A stretch of 64,000 nt of DNA from Jannaschia sp. Os4 (GTDB lineage: Bacteria > Pseudomonadota > Alphaproteobacteria > Rhodobacterales > Rhodobacteraceae), in the NCBI RefSeq assembly GCF_016820245.1, contig NZ_JAFCAR010000003.1, forward strand, positions 391,001-455,000, in the 5' to 3' direction. Both the position numbers and the translations under genes were made by a program. Positions 1-7,620 of this stretch are shown here, one piece after another. Under the pieces are notes generated by a model that ran no database searches, had not been told where the DNA came from, and saw only the letters and a program-made list of their open reading frames with translations. How positions within the stretch are numbered: position 1 is the stretch's first letter; the number at the start of each line of letters is the position of its first letter.

Positions 1-238
1 GGCCCAGATGCGTCCGCTCGGGGATGAGCGTGCGCGCGAGGTCCGGGAAGGCGCGTGGCACCCGCAGCGCGCGGGTGGGCTCGGGCAGGTCGTCCAAGGG
101 CGCGGCGAAGAGCGGGGCCGCCTCGCCCTCCAGCCCCCACTCCACCTCGGCGGGATCGACGCGCGCGGCGGCCAGCCGCTTGGCGGCGGCGCGCCATGCG
201 TCGAGGGTGCCGACGCGGGGCAGGCGGGGGGCGATCAT
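1..238 (-). CDS. UdgX-type uracil-DNA binding protein, N-terminal part (cut by window edge)
   Basis: Only the first 79 codons are present; the gene continues past the left edge. The start begins MIAPRLPRVGTLDAWRAAAK, which resembles the N-terminal SAM-associated domain (DUF4130 type) found fused to UdgX-type uracil-DNA binding proteins in alphaproteobacteria. UdgX proteins bind uracil in DNA and form a covalent adduct with it. The ATG overlaps the stop of the radical SAM gene in an ATGA, so the two should be translationally coupled, and this pairing is itself a known neighbourhood. The uracil-DNA glycosylase domain is outside the window, so the call rests on the N-terminus and the partner gene. 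Confidence 0.7.
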   Translation of the reverse strand, partial: MIAPRLPRVGTLDAWRAAAKRLAAARVDPAEVEWGLEGEAAPLFAAPLDDLPEPTRALRVPRAFPDLARTLIPERTHLG

Positions 239-1464
239 GCGAACAGCTCCATCTGCTTGGGCTTCACGTAGCGGGCGCGCAGGTCCACCGCGTCGAGCGA
301 CCCCGACGGGTGGTGGTCGCGCGCCGTGACGAAGGGCAGGGCGGCCTTCACCCGGCCCCCCATGCGGCGGATGTCCTCCAGCCCCAGCGTCACCTGGCGG
401 CGCGCCTTCACGATCCGGTCCACGATCTTGGACCCGAAGCCCGGCACGCGCAGCAGCGCCTCGCGGTCGGCGCGGTTCACGTCCACGGGGAAGCGGTCGC
501 GGTTCGACAGCGCCCACGCCAGCTTGGGGTCCACGTCGAGGTCGAGGTTGCCGTCCGGCGCCGCAGACGTGATCTCGTCCAGCCCGAACTCGTAGTAGCG
601 CAGGAGCCAGTCGGCTTGGTACAGCCGGTGCTCCCGCATCAGGGGCGGGTCCTTCAGCGGCAGCACGGCGGAGGCGTCGGGGATCGGCGAGAAGGCGGAG
701 TAGTAGACCCGCTTCAGCCCGTAGGCGCCGTAGAGGCGCGTCGACTGGCCCAGCACGTCGGCGTCGGTGCTGTCGTCGGCGCCCACGATCATCTGCGTCG
801 ACTGCCCGGCGGGGGCGAAGCGGTCGCGGCGCCCGCGGAAGGTCGGCTCGTCGGCCGAGTCCTTCAGCAGCCGCACCCCCGCCATGGCCTTGCGGATGTC
901 GGCACCGTCCTTCTCGGGCGCCAGCTCCGCGATGGAGCGGTCCTGCGGCAGCTCGATGTTGATCGACAGCCGGTCGGCGCAGCGGCCCGCCCGCTCGATC
1001 AGCTCGGGCGAGGCGTCGGGGATCGTCTTGAGGTGGACGTAGCCGCGGAAGCCGTCCGCGCGCAGCTTCTCCACGATGAGGACCATCTGCTCCATCGTGT
1101 AGTCCGACGACCGGATGATGCCCGACGAGAGGAACAGCCCCTCGATGTAGTTGCGGCGGTAGAACTCGGTCGTGAGATGCACGACCTCGTCCACGGTGAA
1201 CCGCGCGCGGCGCACGTTCGAGGAGCGCCGGTTGATGCAGTAGGCGCAGTCGAAGATGCACTGGTTGGTCATCAGGATCTTCAGCAGCGAGATGCACCGC
1301 CCGTCCGGCGCGTAGGCGTGGCAGATGCCCGACCCGGTGGTCGAGCCGAGCCCCGCGCCGTCGCGCGAGTCGCGCTTCGCGCCCCCCGACGAGGAGCAGG
1401 AGGCGTCGTACTTGGCCGCGTCCGACAGGATGCCAAGCTTTTGCTGCAGCGTCATCTTTCCCAT
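235..1464 (-). CDS. Putative DNA modification/repair radical SAM protein
   Basis: The 409-residue protein has the radical SAM cluster motif CIFDCAYC (Cys69, Cys73, Cys76) and a C-terminal helix-hairpin-helix segment (VNRADREALLRVPGFGSKI), a DNA-binding module. This arrangement matches the family of radical SAM proteins linked to DNA repair and found next to UdgX; the chemical reaction is not established. In-frame ATG codons lie at 1473, 1464 and 1455. I chose 1464 because 1473 falls inside an SOS box and inside the -10 element I predict there, while family members usually begin near MTLQQKL. The stop overlaps the next gene (ATGA). SOS control is inferred from the box at 1468-1482. Confidence 0.85.
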   Translation of the reverse strand: MGKMTLQQKLGILSDAAKYDASCSSSGGAKRDSRDGAGLGSTTGSGICHAYAPDGRCISLLKILMTNQCIFDCAYCINRRSSNVRRARFTVDEVVHLTTEFYRRNYIEGLFLSSGIIRSSDYTMEQMVLIVEKLRADGFRGYVHLKTIPDASPELIERAGRCADRLSINIELPQDRSIAELAPEKDGADIRKAMAGVRLLKDSADEPTFRGRRDRFAPAGQSTQMIVGADDSTDADVLGQSTRLYGAYGLKRVYYSAFSPIPDASAVLPLKDPPLMREHRLYQADWLLRYYEFGLDEITSAAPDGNLDLDVDPKLAWALSNRDRFPVDVNRADREALLRVPGFGSKIVDRIVKARRQVTLGLEDIRRMGGRVKAALPFVTARDHHPSGSLDAVDLRARYVKPKQMELFA

Positions 1465-1467
1465 GGT

Positions 1468-1482
1468 GTTCATACTATGTTC
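1468..1482 (-). promoter_or_regulatory. SOS (LexA) box of the alphaproteobacterial direct-repeat type
   Basis: The top strand reads GTTC, seven bases, GTTC (1468-1471 and 1479-1482). This is the LexA recognition pattern described for Rhodobacter and related alphaproteobacteria. It lies directly at the start of the radical SAM/UdgX repair operon. On the bottom strand a TTGCAG hexamer followed after about 17 bases by TAGTAT could form the promoter that LexA would cover, giving a very short or absent leader. Confidence 0.65.
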
Positions 1483-1590
1483 ACGGTGGTTCCGCTGCAA
1501 GCGGAACGATCGCCGCCGGCGGTCGTCCGCGCGCCCCTGTCGCCATGCCCGCATCGGGCGAGCGTCCGGGGCGGGCGCGCACGTCATCGT

Positions 1591-1617
1591 GGAACAATCC
1601 CCCCCCACGGCGACGTT
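1591..1617 (+). promoter_or_regulatory. Possible EcfG-type general stress promoter
   Basis: GGAAC at 1591-1595 is followed after 18 bases by CGTT at 1614-1617. The consensus of the general stress sigma factor EcfG is GGAAC-N16/17-CGTT, so the spacing is one base long. It stands about 85 bases upstream of the stress-type operon beginning with the small membrane peptide at 1703. Confidence 0.4.
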
Positions 1618-1702
1618 GGGGGGGCGATGACGGCCTGCGGACCGTCACGCCTTCAAGACCCGCCGGGGCGCCGCGTCCCGGATGCCTGCACGGAGCGAGA
1701 GC

Positions 1703-1771
1703 ATGAACAGCATCTTCTACATCATCGGCGTCGTCGTCGTCGTCCTGGCCGTCATCAGCTTCGTCGCCTGA
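1703..1771 (+). CDS. 22-residue single-span membrane peptide
   Basis: The open frame begins MNSIFYIIG, continues with five valines and ends in SFVA; nearly the whole peptide is one hydrophobic helix. A good ribosome binding site (GGAGCGAGA) precedes the ATG by about seven bases. It is the first gene downstream of the GGAAC/CGTT element and lies 50 bases before the LEA-like gene, so it is probably the lead gene of that operon. Tiny membrane peptides of this kind occur in Rhodobacterales, but I know of no assigned function. The frame is short, so expression needs proof. Confidence 0.6.
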   Translation: MNSIFYIIGVVVVVLAVISFVA

Positions 1772-1821
1772 CGGTTCGCCGACCGACCGACCCCATCCCC
1801 CACGAGACAGGAGGACGTTCC

Positions 1822-2682
1822 ATGTCCGACAAGACCGAAGGGAAGGGCGGCTCCAAGATCGAGACGCCCGCTCCCAACTCCCACACCACGATGACCGCCG
1901 CGTCGACCTCGTCCCCGGCGGCGAAGGCGTCGCTCGAGACGTCGTCCACGGCCACCGGCGGGCAGCAGTCCTCCGAGAAGGCCGCCGCCGAGATGGCGTC
2001 CGAGGCCAAGTCCGACGCGAAGGCGGTGAAGGCCGACGCGCAGAAGGACGCGAAGGAGATCGCAGCCGACGCGAAGGCCGCCGCCACCTCGGTCGCCGCA
2101 GACGCCAAGCAGGCCGCCGCCGAGACCGGCGCCGCCGCCAAGGCGCGCGCCTCCGAGCTGTCGGAGAAGGCCAAGGCCGAGGCGGCCGCGCTGGCCGACC
2201 GGGCCAAGTCGACCGCGTCCGAGACGGCGCACGGCTACAAGGACCAGGCGGCCTCCGTCGTCGACGAGCAGGCGAGCGCGCTGCGCTCCGCCGGGCGCGA
2301 GTTCGGCGAGGACAGCTACCAGGCCCGCGCGGCGGACTACCTCGCCGACGGCCTATCCGAGGCGGCCACGGTGATCCGCGACCGCGACTTCTCGACGATG
2401 ATGGACGACGTGGAGGGCTTCGCCCGCCGCAACCCGGCGCTGTTCCTCGGCGGCGCGGCCCTGCTGGGCTTCGTCGGCGCGCGCCTGCTCAAGGCGTCCG
2501 ACCGCGGCCCGCGCTACGACTACGACGACCGGGACTACGCGCGGATGGAGCCGCCGACCCCGGGCGTGCGCAACACGGCCTACGACACCCGCGTGGGCGG
2601 CTCCGCCCCCACGACGGCCGACACGGCCACCATCGGCTCGGCGACCACGTCGACGGGCCGCGTGAACGGAGCGGCGAAATGA
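1822..2682 (+). CDS. Ala/Lys-rich LEA-like protein with C-terminal membrane segment
   Basis: The start is fixed by AGGAGG at 1809-1814. The 286-residue product has a low-complexity Ser/Thr/Ala N-terminus, a long Ala-Lys-Glu-Asp helical part (AKADAQKDAKEIAADAK and similar), and near the C-terminus RRNPALFLGGAALLGFVGAR, a membrane segment with the RNPxL lead-in typical of YqjD/ElaB/DUF883-like and DUF3618-like proteins. The helical part resembles LEA proteins, which protect against drying or osmotic stress. It overlaps the holin-family gene (ATGA). A role in envelope or desiccation stress is inference. Confidence 0.7.
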   Translation: MSDKTEGKGGSKIETPAPNSHTTMTAASTSSPAAKASLETSSTATGGQQSSEKAAAEMASEAKSDAKAVKADAQKDAKEIAADAKAAATSVAADAKQAAAETGAAAKARASELSEKAKAEAAALADRAKSTASETAHGYKDQAASVVDEQASALRSAGREFGEDSYQARAADYLADGLSEAATVIRDRDFSTMMDDVEGFARRNPALFLGGAALLGFVGARLLKASDRGPRYDYDDRDYARMEPPTPGVRNTAYDTRVGGSAPTTADTATIGSATTSTGRVNGAAK

Positions 2683-3101
2683 ACGATCAGAGCAAGTTCC
2701 GCGACCCCGACGTCGAGCCCGGCGGGCTGAAGGCCGCCCCCGGCATCATCTCCGAGGTGCTGACCCACGTGTCGAACCTCGTGCGCAAGGAGTTCGACCT
2801 CGCGCGCACGGAGGTCAGCGACAACATCACCAAGGCGGGCGTGGCCATCGGCCTGATCGCCGGGGCGCTCATCGTCGCGCTCGTGGCGCTGAACGTCCTC
2901 GCCGGCGCCCTCGTGGTGGCCGTGGCCGAGCTCGGCATCGACGCCGGCTGGGCCGCGCTGATCGTGGGCGGCCTGCTCGCGCTCGTCGCCTTCGCGATGG
3001 TGGCCAAGGGCACCTCCGACCTGAAACTTTCCTCGCTCGCGCCGAGCCGCACGGCCAAGAACGTCAAGCGCGACGCCGAGACCATCAAGGAGCACGTGTG
3101 A
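2679..3101 (+). CDS. Phage-holin-family (DUF1469/YqjE-like) membrane protein
   Basis: The protein has 140 residues. A polar N-terminal helix (VLTHVSNLVRKEFDLARTEVSDNI) precedes two adjacent membrane segments at about residues 55-80 and 88-110, the layout of the Phage_holin_3_6/DUF1469 family. Despite the name, chromosomal members such as YqjE are not lysis proteins and sit beside DUF883- or DUF3618-type genes, as here. It overlaps the gene before it (ATGA) and the gene after it (TGATG), which supports a tightly coupled three-gene unit. Confidence 0.8.
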   Translation: MNDQSKFRDPDVEPGGLKAAPGIISEVLTHVSNLVRKEFDLARTEVSDNITKAGVAIGLIAGALIVALVALNVLAGALVVAVAELGIDAGWAALIVGGLLALVAFAMVAKGTSDLKLSSLAPSRTAKNVKRDAETIKEHV

Positions 3102-4690
3102 TGTCCGACGACCGCAGCCCCGCCGAGATCGAGCGGGAGATCGAGGCCGAGCGCACCGCGCTGGCCCGTTCGCTGGAGGAGCTCCAGGCGACCTTCTCGC
3201 CCGAGCGCATCCTCAACCAAGTGACCGGCTACGCGAAGGACAACGGCGGCGACATCGCCAACGGCCTCGTGGAGCAGGTCAAGCGCAACCCGGTCGCCGC
3301 CGCGCTGGCGGGGGTCGGCATCGCGTGGCTGGTGGCGGGGGCGCGCAAGCCCTCCTACGCCCGGCACGACGCCTATTCGACGCGCCACGGCTACGACCCG
3401 CGCGACAACTCGGCCCAGCCGGAGTTCGCGACGCGCCGCGACCTGCGGCCCGACGACCCGTCGGACTACGAATCGCCGCAGGCCAACCCCTCGTGGGACG
3501 ACCGCAGCTATCCGTCGGCGCCGGGCCTGTCCTCGCGCGGCCGTCCGATGGCGGGCGCCTACGCGGGCTACGACGACCGCCTCGAGCGCGTCGGGTCCGA
3601 CGATCCGTCCGCGTGGGACAAGGCGAAGGCCGAGGCCGGCGAGGCGTGGGACGCGACCAAGGCGAAGGCCGAGGGCGCGTGGGACGCCACGAAGGACGGC
3701 GCCGAGGGCGCGTGGGACTCGACGAAGGGCGCCGCCGGCTCCGCGTGGGGCTCCACCAAGGACGGCGCCGGCGCCGCTTGGGACTCGACCAAGGGCGGGG
3801 CCGAGGGTGCTTGGGACTCGACCAAGCATGGCGCACGCGACGGCTGGGACGCGACCGCGAGCGGCGCGCATTCGGCCTATGACGGCACCCGCGGCGGGGC
3901 CCGCCACCTCTACGACGCGGCGGGCAACCGCATCTCGTCGGCGGCGGACTCGACCTCCTCGGCCTTCCGCGACTGGCAGAGCTCGGCCAAGGGCCGCTAC
4001 TACACGGCCAAGGCCCGCGCGCAGGGCTACCGCGCCCGCGCCTACGCCTCGTCGGCGGACCTCCGGGCCCGGCTGAGCGACGGCACCGAGAGCCTGTCCG
4101 AGCAAGCCCGCGCGCGCGTCATGCGCGCCCGCGCCGCCGCGATGGAGGCGCAGTCCTCCGCCGAGGCGAAGCTGCGCCAAGCCTCGCGCAAGACCGGCCG
4201 CGCCTACGACAGCCAGCCGCTCGCCTTCGGGGGCATCGCGCTGGCCGTGGGCGCCCTTATCGGGGCCGGCCTGCCGCGGACCGAGACCGAGGACGACGCC
4301 TTCGGCGCCTACCGCGACCACCTCTTCGACGAGGCGCAGGCCATCTTCGACGAGGAGACCGCCAAGGCGAAGGCCGTCGCCGCCGCAGCCGTCGCCGAGG
4401 CGAAGGACATCGCCGACGAGACGGTTCAGGGCGTGAAGGCCAAGGCTGAAGGGGCCTTGGACGAGGCGAAGGCGAAGGCCGAGGGCGCGCTCGACGCGGC
4501 AAAGACCCAAGCCGAGAGCGCCGTGTCGGAGGCGAAGGGCGCCGCGAAGGACGCGAAGTCCTCCGTGCCGACCGGCAAGGCCGCGGTCGACGCGGCCGAG
4601 GCCAAGGTGACGGGGGCCGCCGAGCGCGTGGCCGACGCCGCCAAGGCCGAGGCGAAGAAGCAGGATCTGGGCGGCTCGCTCCGCAGCTGA
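3101..4690 (+). CDS. DUF3618 protein with tandem 11-residue LEA-like repeats
   Basis: Residues 7-75 (PAEIEREIEAERTALARSLE through VKRNPVAAALAGVGIAWLVAG) form a DUF3618 domain with one membrane helix. A charged linker follows, then nine tandem 11-residue repeats built on AWDxTKxxAEG, an Ala/Lys helical part with a second RAYDSQPLAFGGIALAVGALIG membrane segment, and an Ala/Lys/Glu tail. At 529 residues it is far longer than a bare DUF3618 protein, the additions being LEA-like. ATG at 3101 overlaps the previous stop; a GTG one codon upstream is also possible. Function is unknown; membrane-tethered protection is inference. Confidence 0.8.
   Translation: MSDDRSPAEIEREIEAERTALARSLEELQATFSPERILNQVTGYAKDNGGDIANGLVEQVKRNPVAAALAGVGIAWLVAGARKPSYARHDAYSTRHGYDPRDNSAQPEFATRRDLRPDDPSDYESPQANPSWDDRSYPSAPGLSSRGRPMAGAYAGYDDRLERVGSDDPSAWDKAKAEAGEAWDATKAKAEGAWDATKDGAEGAWDSTKGAAGSAWGSTKDGAGAAWDSTKGGAEGAWDSTKHGARDGWDATASGAHSAYDGTRGGARHLYDAAGNRISSAADSTSSAFRDWQSSAKGRYYTAKARAQGYRARAYASSADLRARLSDGTESLSEQARARVMRARAAAMEAQSSAEAKLRQASRKTGRAYDSQPLAFGGIALAVGALIGAGLPRTETEDDAFGAYRDHLFDEAQAIFDEETAKAKAVAAAAVAEAKDIADETVQGVKAKAEGALDEAKAKAEGALDAAKTQAESAVSEAKGAAKDAKSSVPTGKAAVDAAEAKVTGAAERVADAAKAEAKKQDLGGSLRS
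3611..3907 (+). repeat. Nine tandem 33-bp coding repeats (11-residue units)
   Basis: Units start every 33 bases from 3611 and encode AWDKAKAEAGE, AWDATKAKAEG, AWDATKDGAEG, AWDSTKGAAGS, AWGSTKDGAGA, AWDSTKGGAEG, AWDSTKHGARD, GWDATASGAHS and AYDGTRGGARH. The central copies are the most alike and the end copies diverge, a usual sign of growth by unit duplication. Confidence 0.85.
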
Positions 4691-5050
4691 TCCGACCGCC
4701 AGTTTAGGCACGAGCAGTGGGCGCGTCCTCCGGAAGGGGGGCGCGCTCTTCGCGTGCGGGGGTCTCTTGCTGGCCCCGTCGTCGGGGCGGTTCGTGGTCC
4801 CCCGTGGGGGAAGGAAGATCGGCGCCGCGTCCCGTCGGGTTTTCCCCGGGAGGGACGGACGAACCTTGCTGCCCTGCCACGCTCGGGTGGCCTGGTCGTC
4901 TTCGAGGCCGGCCGACGAGGCGACTCCCGTGGGAGCCCGTCGGGGTCCGTCATGATCCTGTCCAGGGTCTCCCCCGGTGCGCGCAGGAAGGGTGATCGGG
5001 GCGAGCAGCTAACAATGGGTTAACGCCGCGGGGCGTGCGGAGGGATGGCG

Positions 5051-5151
5051 TAGGGTGGGCGACAGCCCACGCGTCCCGTGGATCTCTCTACCAACACCGG
5101 GCTGACCCACCGCCTCGAAGGGCGCCGACGCGTGGGCTTTCGCCCACCCTA
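5051..5151. repeat. REP-like inverted pair of hairpins
   Basis: The left arm at 5051-5075 (TAGGGTGGGCGACAGCCCAC then GCGTC) is matched by the right arm at 5127-5151 (GACGCGTGGGC then TTTCGCCCACCCTA) as an inverted copy, differing only in the hairpin loop. Each arm is itself a hairpin, GTGGGC-loop-GCCCAC. Paired palindromic units of this form resemble REP/BIME elements. I see no second copy in the window. Confidence 0.65.
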
Positions 5152-5251
5152 CGGGGCCTCCGCGCCGTCATTCCCAAGCATGGGGCCGGGGATTTCGGGG
5201 AGGGTGGCGGCGGCGAGTGCCCTTCGGCGGGACTTGGGCTTGCCACGAAGA

Positions 5252-5275
5252 AAGGGCGGCCCGCGGGCCGCCCTT
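5252..5275 (-). terminator. Rho-independent terminator of the DUF892 gene
   Basis: AAGGGCGGCCCG and CGGGCCGCCCTT form a perfect GC-rich stem, followed on the bottom strand by TTCTTCG. It lies 24 bases past the stop of the gene at 5299-5790. Confidence 0.6.
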
Positions 5276-5298
5276 CGGTCGTCGGGGCGTCGGGCGGA

Positions 5299-5790
5299 TC
5301 AGGCCGCGGCGGCCTTGTTGATCCCGCCCTTGGCGAGGTCGGTCATCTTCTCGTCGCCGTCGTAGGTGTTGGACAGGTGCTTGTCCAAGTGCTGCGCCGC
5401 CTCGTCGAGGCCGAGGCGCTCGGCGAAGGCCTTGACGCAGCCGTAGCCCGCGATCGCGTAGTGGGCCATGCGCTGATACTGCGTGATGATCATCGCGTCG
5501 CGCACGTCGTCGTCGCCGAACGTCTCCTCCAGCGCGTGGGCGCGGGCCTCCTTCACGAGCCCCTCCATGCCCTTGCAATGCTCGTCGCCCGGCTCCTTGC
5601 CGTGCTCGCGGATCAGGCCCGCCATCACGTCCATGCCCGCCGAGATGCCGTTGTGGCCCTTGTGCAGCGCCTCCTTCAGGTCGGCGTTCGTGGCCGCCTT
5701 CTCCAGTTCGATCGTGACGTCCCGCGACTGCTTGCAGGCCGAGTAGAGGTCGTCGAGCTGGTCGAGATAGAGGTCCTTGAGGGTGTCCAT
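5299..5790 (-). CDS. YciE/YciF-family ferritin-like protein (DUF892)
   Basis: The 163-residue protein begins MDTLKDLYLDQLDDLYSACKQ, the characteristic start of the DUF892 family, a ferritin-like four-helix fold with Glu/His residues placed to hold a di-iron centre (HKGHN, EHCKGMEGL, ITQYQRMAHYAIAGYG). E. coli YciF and YciE are stress-induced; their chemistry is not settled. It is transcribed away from the DUF2383 gene at 5959. A GGAAC-N17-CGTT promoter-like element stands at 5829-5854, and a 13-base leader sequence is shared with the divergent gene, so joint stress control is likely. Confidence 0.9.
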   Translation of the reverse strand: MDTLKDLYLDQLDDLYSACKQSRDVTIELEKAATNADLKEALHKGHNGISAGMDVMAGLIREHGKEPGDEHCKGMEGLVKEARAHALEETFGDDDVRDAMIITQYQRMAHYAIAGYGCVKAFAERLGLDEAAQHLDKHLSNTYDGDEKMTDLAKGGINKAAAA

Positions 5791-5828
5791 CGCAGGGGTC
5801 TCCCGTTTGCAGGTTGGGTTCGCCGCCC

Positions 5829-5854
5829 AACGCGCCCCCCCCGCCCCCCGTTCC
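5829..5854 (-). promoter_or_regulatory. EcfG-type general stress promoter
   Basis: On the bottom strand GGAAC (5854-5850) is followed after exactly 17 bases by CGTT (5832-5829). This fits the GGAAC-N16/17-CGTT consensus known for EcfG promoters. It would start transcription about 30 bases before the ATG of the DUF892 gene. Confidence 0.6.
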
Positions 5855-5888
5855 TAGGAAGCCCCGCGAAAGAAACCCGAATCGGGGC

Positions 5889-5915
5889 GGAACAGCGCCC
5901 CCGGTCGCCCGCGTT
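5889..5915 (+). promoter_or_regulatory. Possible EcfG-type promoter for the DUF2383 gene
   Basis: GGAAC at 5889-5893 and CGTT at 5912-5915 are separated by 18 bases, one more than the published spacing. The element faces the four-helix-bundle gene at 5959 and mirrors the better match on the opposite strand. Confidence 0.4.
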
Positions 5916-5958
5916 TCCATCGCCGAGACCAACCTGCAAACAGATCTGGAGACCCCCC

Positions 5959-6405
5959 ATGACCACCGACCGAATCGACGCCATGAAGACCCTGCTGACG
6001 CGCCTGGTCGACAGCCGCGAGGGCTACCGCGAGTCGATCGACCACGTGGAATCCCCGCACATCAAGTCGATCTTCGAGGAGTTCATGGCGCGCCGCGACC
6101 GCAACGCCTCGGAGGTGCGCCAGTACCTCGTGCGCGAGGGCCACACGGTGGACGAGGACGGCTCGCTGCTGGCCTCGGCGCACCGCACCTTCGTGGGGCT
6201 GAAGGACGCCGTGACCGGCTCGGACGACGCCGCCACCTTGGCCGAGGTCGTGCGCGGCGAGAACGTCCTGCTCGACGCCTACGACCAAGCCCTCGAGGCG
6301 GCGGGCGGGATGGACCCGGAATACGGGTTCCTCAAGGAGCAGCACGCCTCGCTCCAGTCGGCCATCGCGCAGCTGGAGACGCGACAGGACCTCGCCGCCG
6401 AGTGA
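5959..6405 (+). CDS. PA2169-family four-helix-bundle protein (DUF2383)
   Basis: The 148-residue protein matches the DUF2383 pattern: helices beginning AMKTLLTRLVDSREGYRESIDHV and ending in EYGFLKEQHASLQSAIAQLE, and in between the RGENVLLDAYDQAL helix. Family members are ferritin-like bundles of unproven function, often next to DUF892 and other stress genes. The ATG at 5959 follows GGAG by eight bases. It probably leads a unit with the dehydrogenase at 6517. Confidence 0.85.
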   Translation: MTTDRIDAMKTLLTRLVDSREGYRESIDHVESPHIKSIFEEFMARRDRNASEVRQYLVREGHTVDEDGSLLASAHRTFVGLKDAVTGSDDAATLAEVVRGENVLLDAYDQALEAAGGMDPEYGFLKEQHASLQSAIAQLETRQDLAAE

Positions 6406-6516
6406 TCCCGCCCACGGGGGCGTGCCGTCCGGGCGCGCCCCCTCGCCGTCCGGGACCGGATCGTCCGGGGGCCGTCCCCGCGCCATCCGATCCCACCGCC
6501 CAACAGGAGACACGCC

Positions 6517-7614
6517 ATGAGCAAGATCGCCGTCGTCGCAGGGGGTTCGGCCGGAGTGGGCCGCGCCGTCGTGGACATGATGCTGGACCGGGGCTGGCGC
6601 GTCGCCGTGCTCGCCCGCGGCAAGGAGCGGCTGGACGAGATCGAGGCGCAGTACGGCGACCGGGTCTGGACCCGCGCCTGCGACGTCGCGGAGTGGCCGC
6701 AGGTCGAGAAGGCCGCGTCCGACCTCGTGGCCCATTGGGGCAAGCCGGACGTCTGGGTGAACTCGGCCATGCTGACCGTGATCTCGCCCTTCAAGGACAT
6801 GACCGACGCCGAGTTCCGCCGCGTGACCGAGGGCACCTATCTCGGCACCGTGAACGGGGTGCGCGCAGCGCTGCAGCACATGGAGCGCGGCAACGTCGTC
6901 AACGTGGGCTCCGCGCTCTCCTACCGGGGCCTGCCGTGGCAGTCGGCCTATGTCGGCGCCAAGCATGCGGTGAACGGGTTCACGCAGTCCGTCCGCTCCG
7001 AGCTGATCCGGCAGGGGCGGCCCATCGAGATCGGCCTCGTGCAGCTGCCGGCGGTGAACACGCCGCAGTTCGACTGGGCGCGCAACCGCATGGACAACAA
7101 GCCCCAGCCCGCCGAGCCGATCTACCAGCCCGAGGTCGCCGCGCGGGGGGTGATGAAGGCCATCGACGACGACTGCCGCGAGGTGCTGGTGGGCCGCGCC
7201 GCCGTGCAGTTGGTGTTCGGCAACATGCTGGCACCGGACTACTTCGACCGGATGCTGGCCGAGAACGGCGTCGAGATGCAGCGTTCGGACCAGACCGACT
7301 GGGGGCGGGGCGACAACCTCGAGACGCCGCTGTCGGACTACCCGTCGCGGGCGCACGGCTCGTTCGACCACAAGGCCGAGGTCCAAGGCATGGCGGTGGA
7401 CGCCGATGCCACGCGCAAGGCGCTGGCCATCGGCGGCGCCGCCCTCCTGTTCGGCTTGGGCGCCTTGGTGGGCCGCAGCGCGGCCCCGTCGCCGCGCCGC
7501 CGGGTCGCGCGCCGCGAGGCCCCGGTCGCCGTAGAGGAGACCGGCGCGCGCTGGGGCTACACGGACCACGCCCGCGAGACGCTGGCCCGCCACGACCGCG
7601 CCGCCGGTCACTGA
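6517..7614 (+). CDS. Short-chain dehydrogenase with C-terminal membrane helix
   Basis: The first 200 residues are a short-chain dehydrogenase: nucleotide loop GGSAGVG (9-15), Ser132 and the catalytic pair Tyr145 and Lys149 (YVGAK). The central NNAG is changed to NSAM. The 365-residue chain is longer than a classical member; its C-terminal third contains KALAIGGAALLFGLGALVGR, a membrane helix, and an Arg-rich tail. This makes it a membrane-attached enzyme of the type annotated in alphaproteobacterial stress regions. Substrate unknown. The start follows AGGAG (6502-6507). Confidence 0.85.
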   Translation: MSKIAVVAGGSAGVGRAVVDMMLDRGWRVAVLARGKERLDEIEAQYGDRVWTRACDVAEWPQVEKAASDLVAHWGKPDVWVNSAMLTVISPFKDMTDAEFRRVTEGTYLGTVNGVRAALQHMERGNVVNVGSALSYRGLPWQSAYVGAKHAVNGFTQSVRSELIRQGRPIEIGLVQLPAVNTPQFDWARNRMDNKPQPAEPIYQPEVAARGVMKAIDDDCREVLVGRAAVQLVFGNMLAPDYFDRMLAENGVEMQRSDQTDWGRGDNLETPLSDYPSRAHGSFDHKAEVQGMAVDADATRKALAIGGAALLFGLGALVGRSAAPSPRRRVARREAPVAVEETGARWGYTDHARETLARHDRAAGH

Positions 7615-7620
7615 CGGCCC

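Larger units (their letters stand above)
4691..5298. other. Gene-free 608-bp stretch between stress operons
   Basis: I find no convincing gene here on either strand. It contains a pair of inverted hairpin units (5051-5151) and, at its right end, the terminator of the DUF892 gene (5252-5275). The part 4691-5040 shows nothing I can name. Confidence 0.6.
5805..5941. repeat. Identical 13-base leader copied before both divergent genes
   Basis: CCAACCTGCAAAC occurs on the bottom strand at 5817-5805, upstream of the DUF892 gene, and on the top strand at 5929-5941, upstream of the DUF2383 gene. In both cases GGAGACCCC and the ATG follow shortly. The two copies therefore form an inverted repeat flanking the shared promoter region. 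Confidence 0.7.

Noticed and set aside
1465-1473. ATG 1473 as start of the radical SAM gene
   Set aside because: It lies inside the SOS box and the predicted -10; ATG 1464 or 1455 fits better. The choice is not proven.
3611-3907. CRISPR-like regular repeat
   Set aside because: The 33-bp units have no spacers, are within one long frame and encode regular 11-residue protein repeats.
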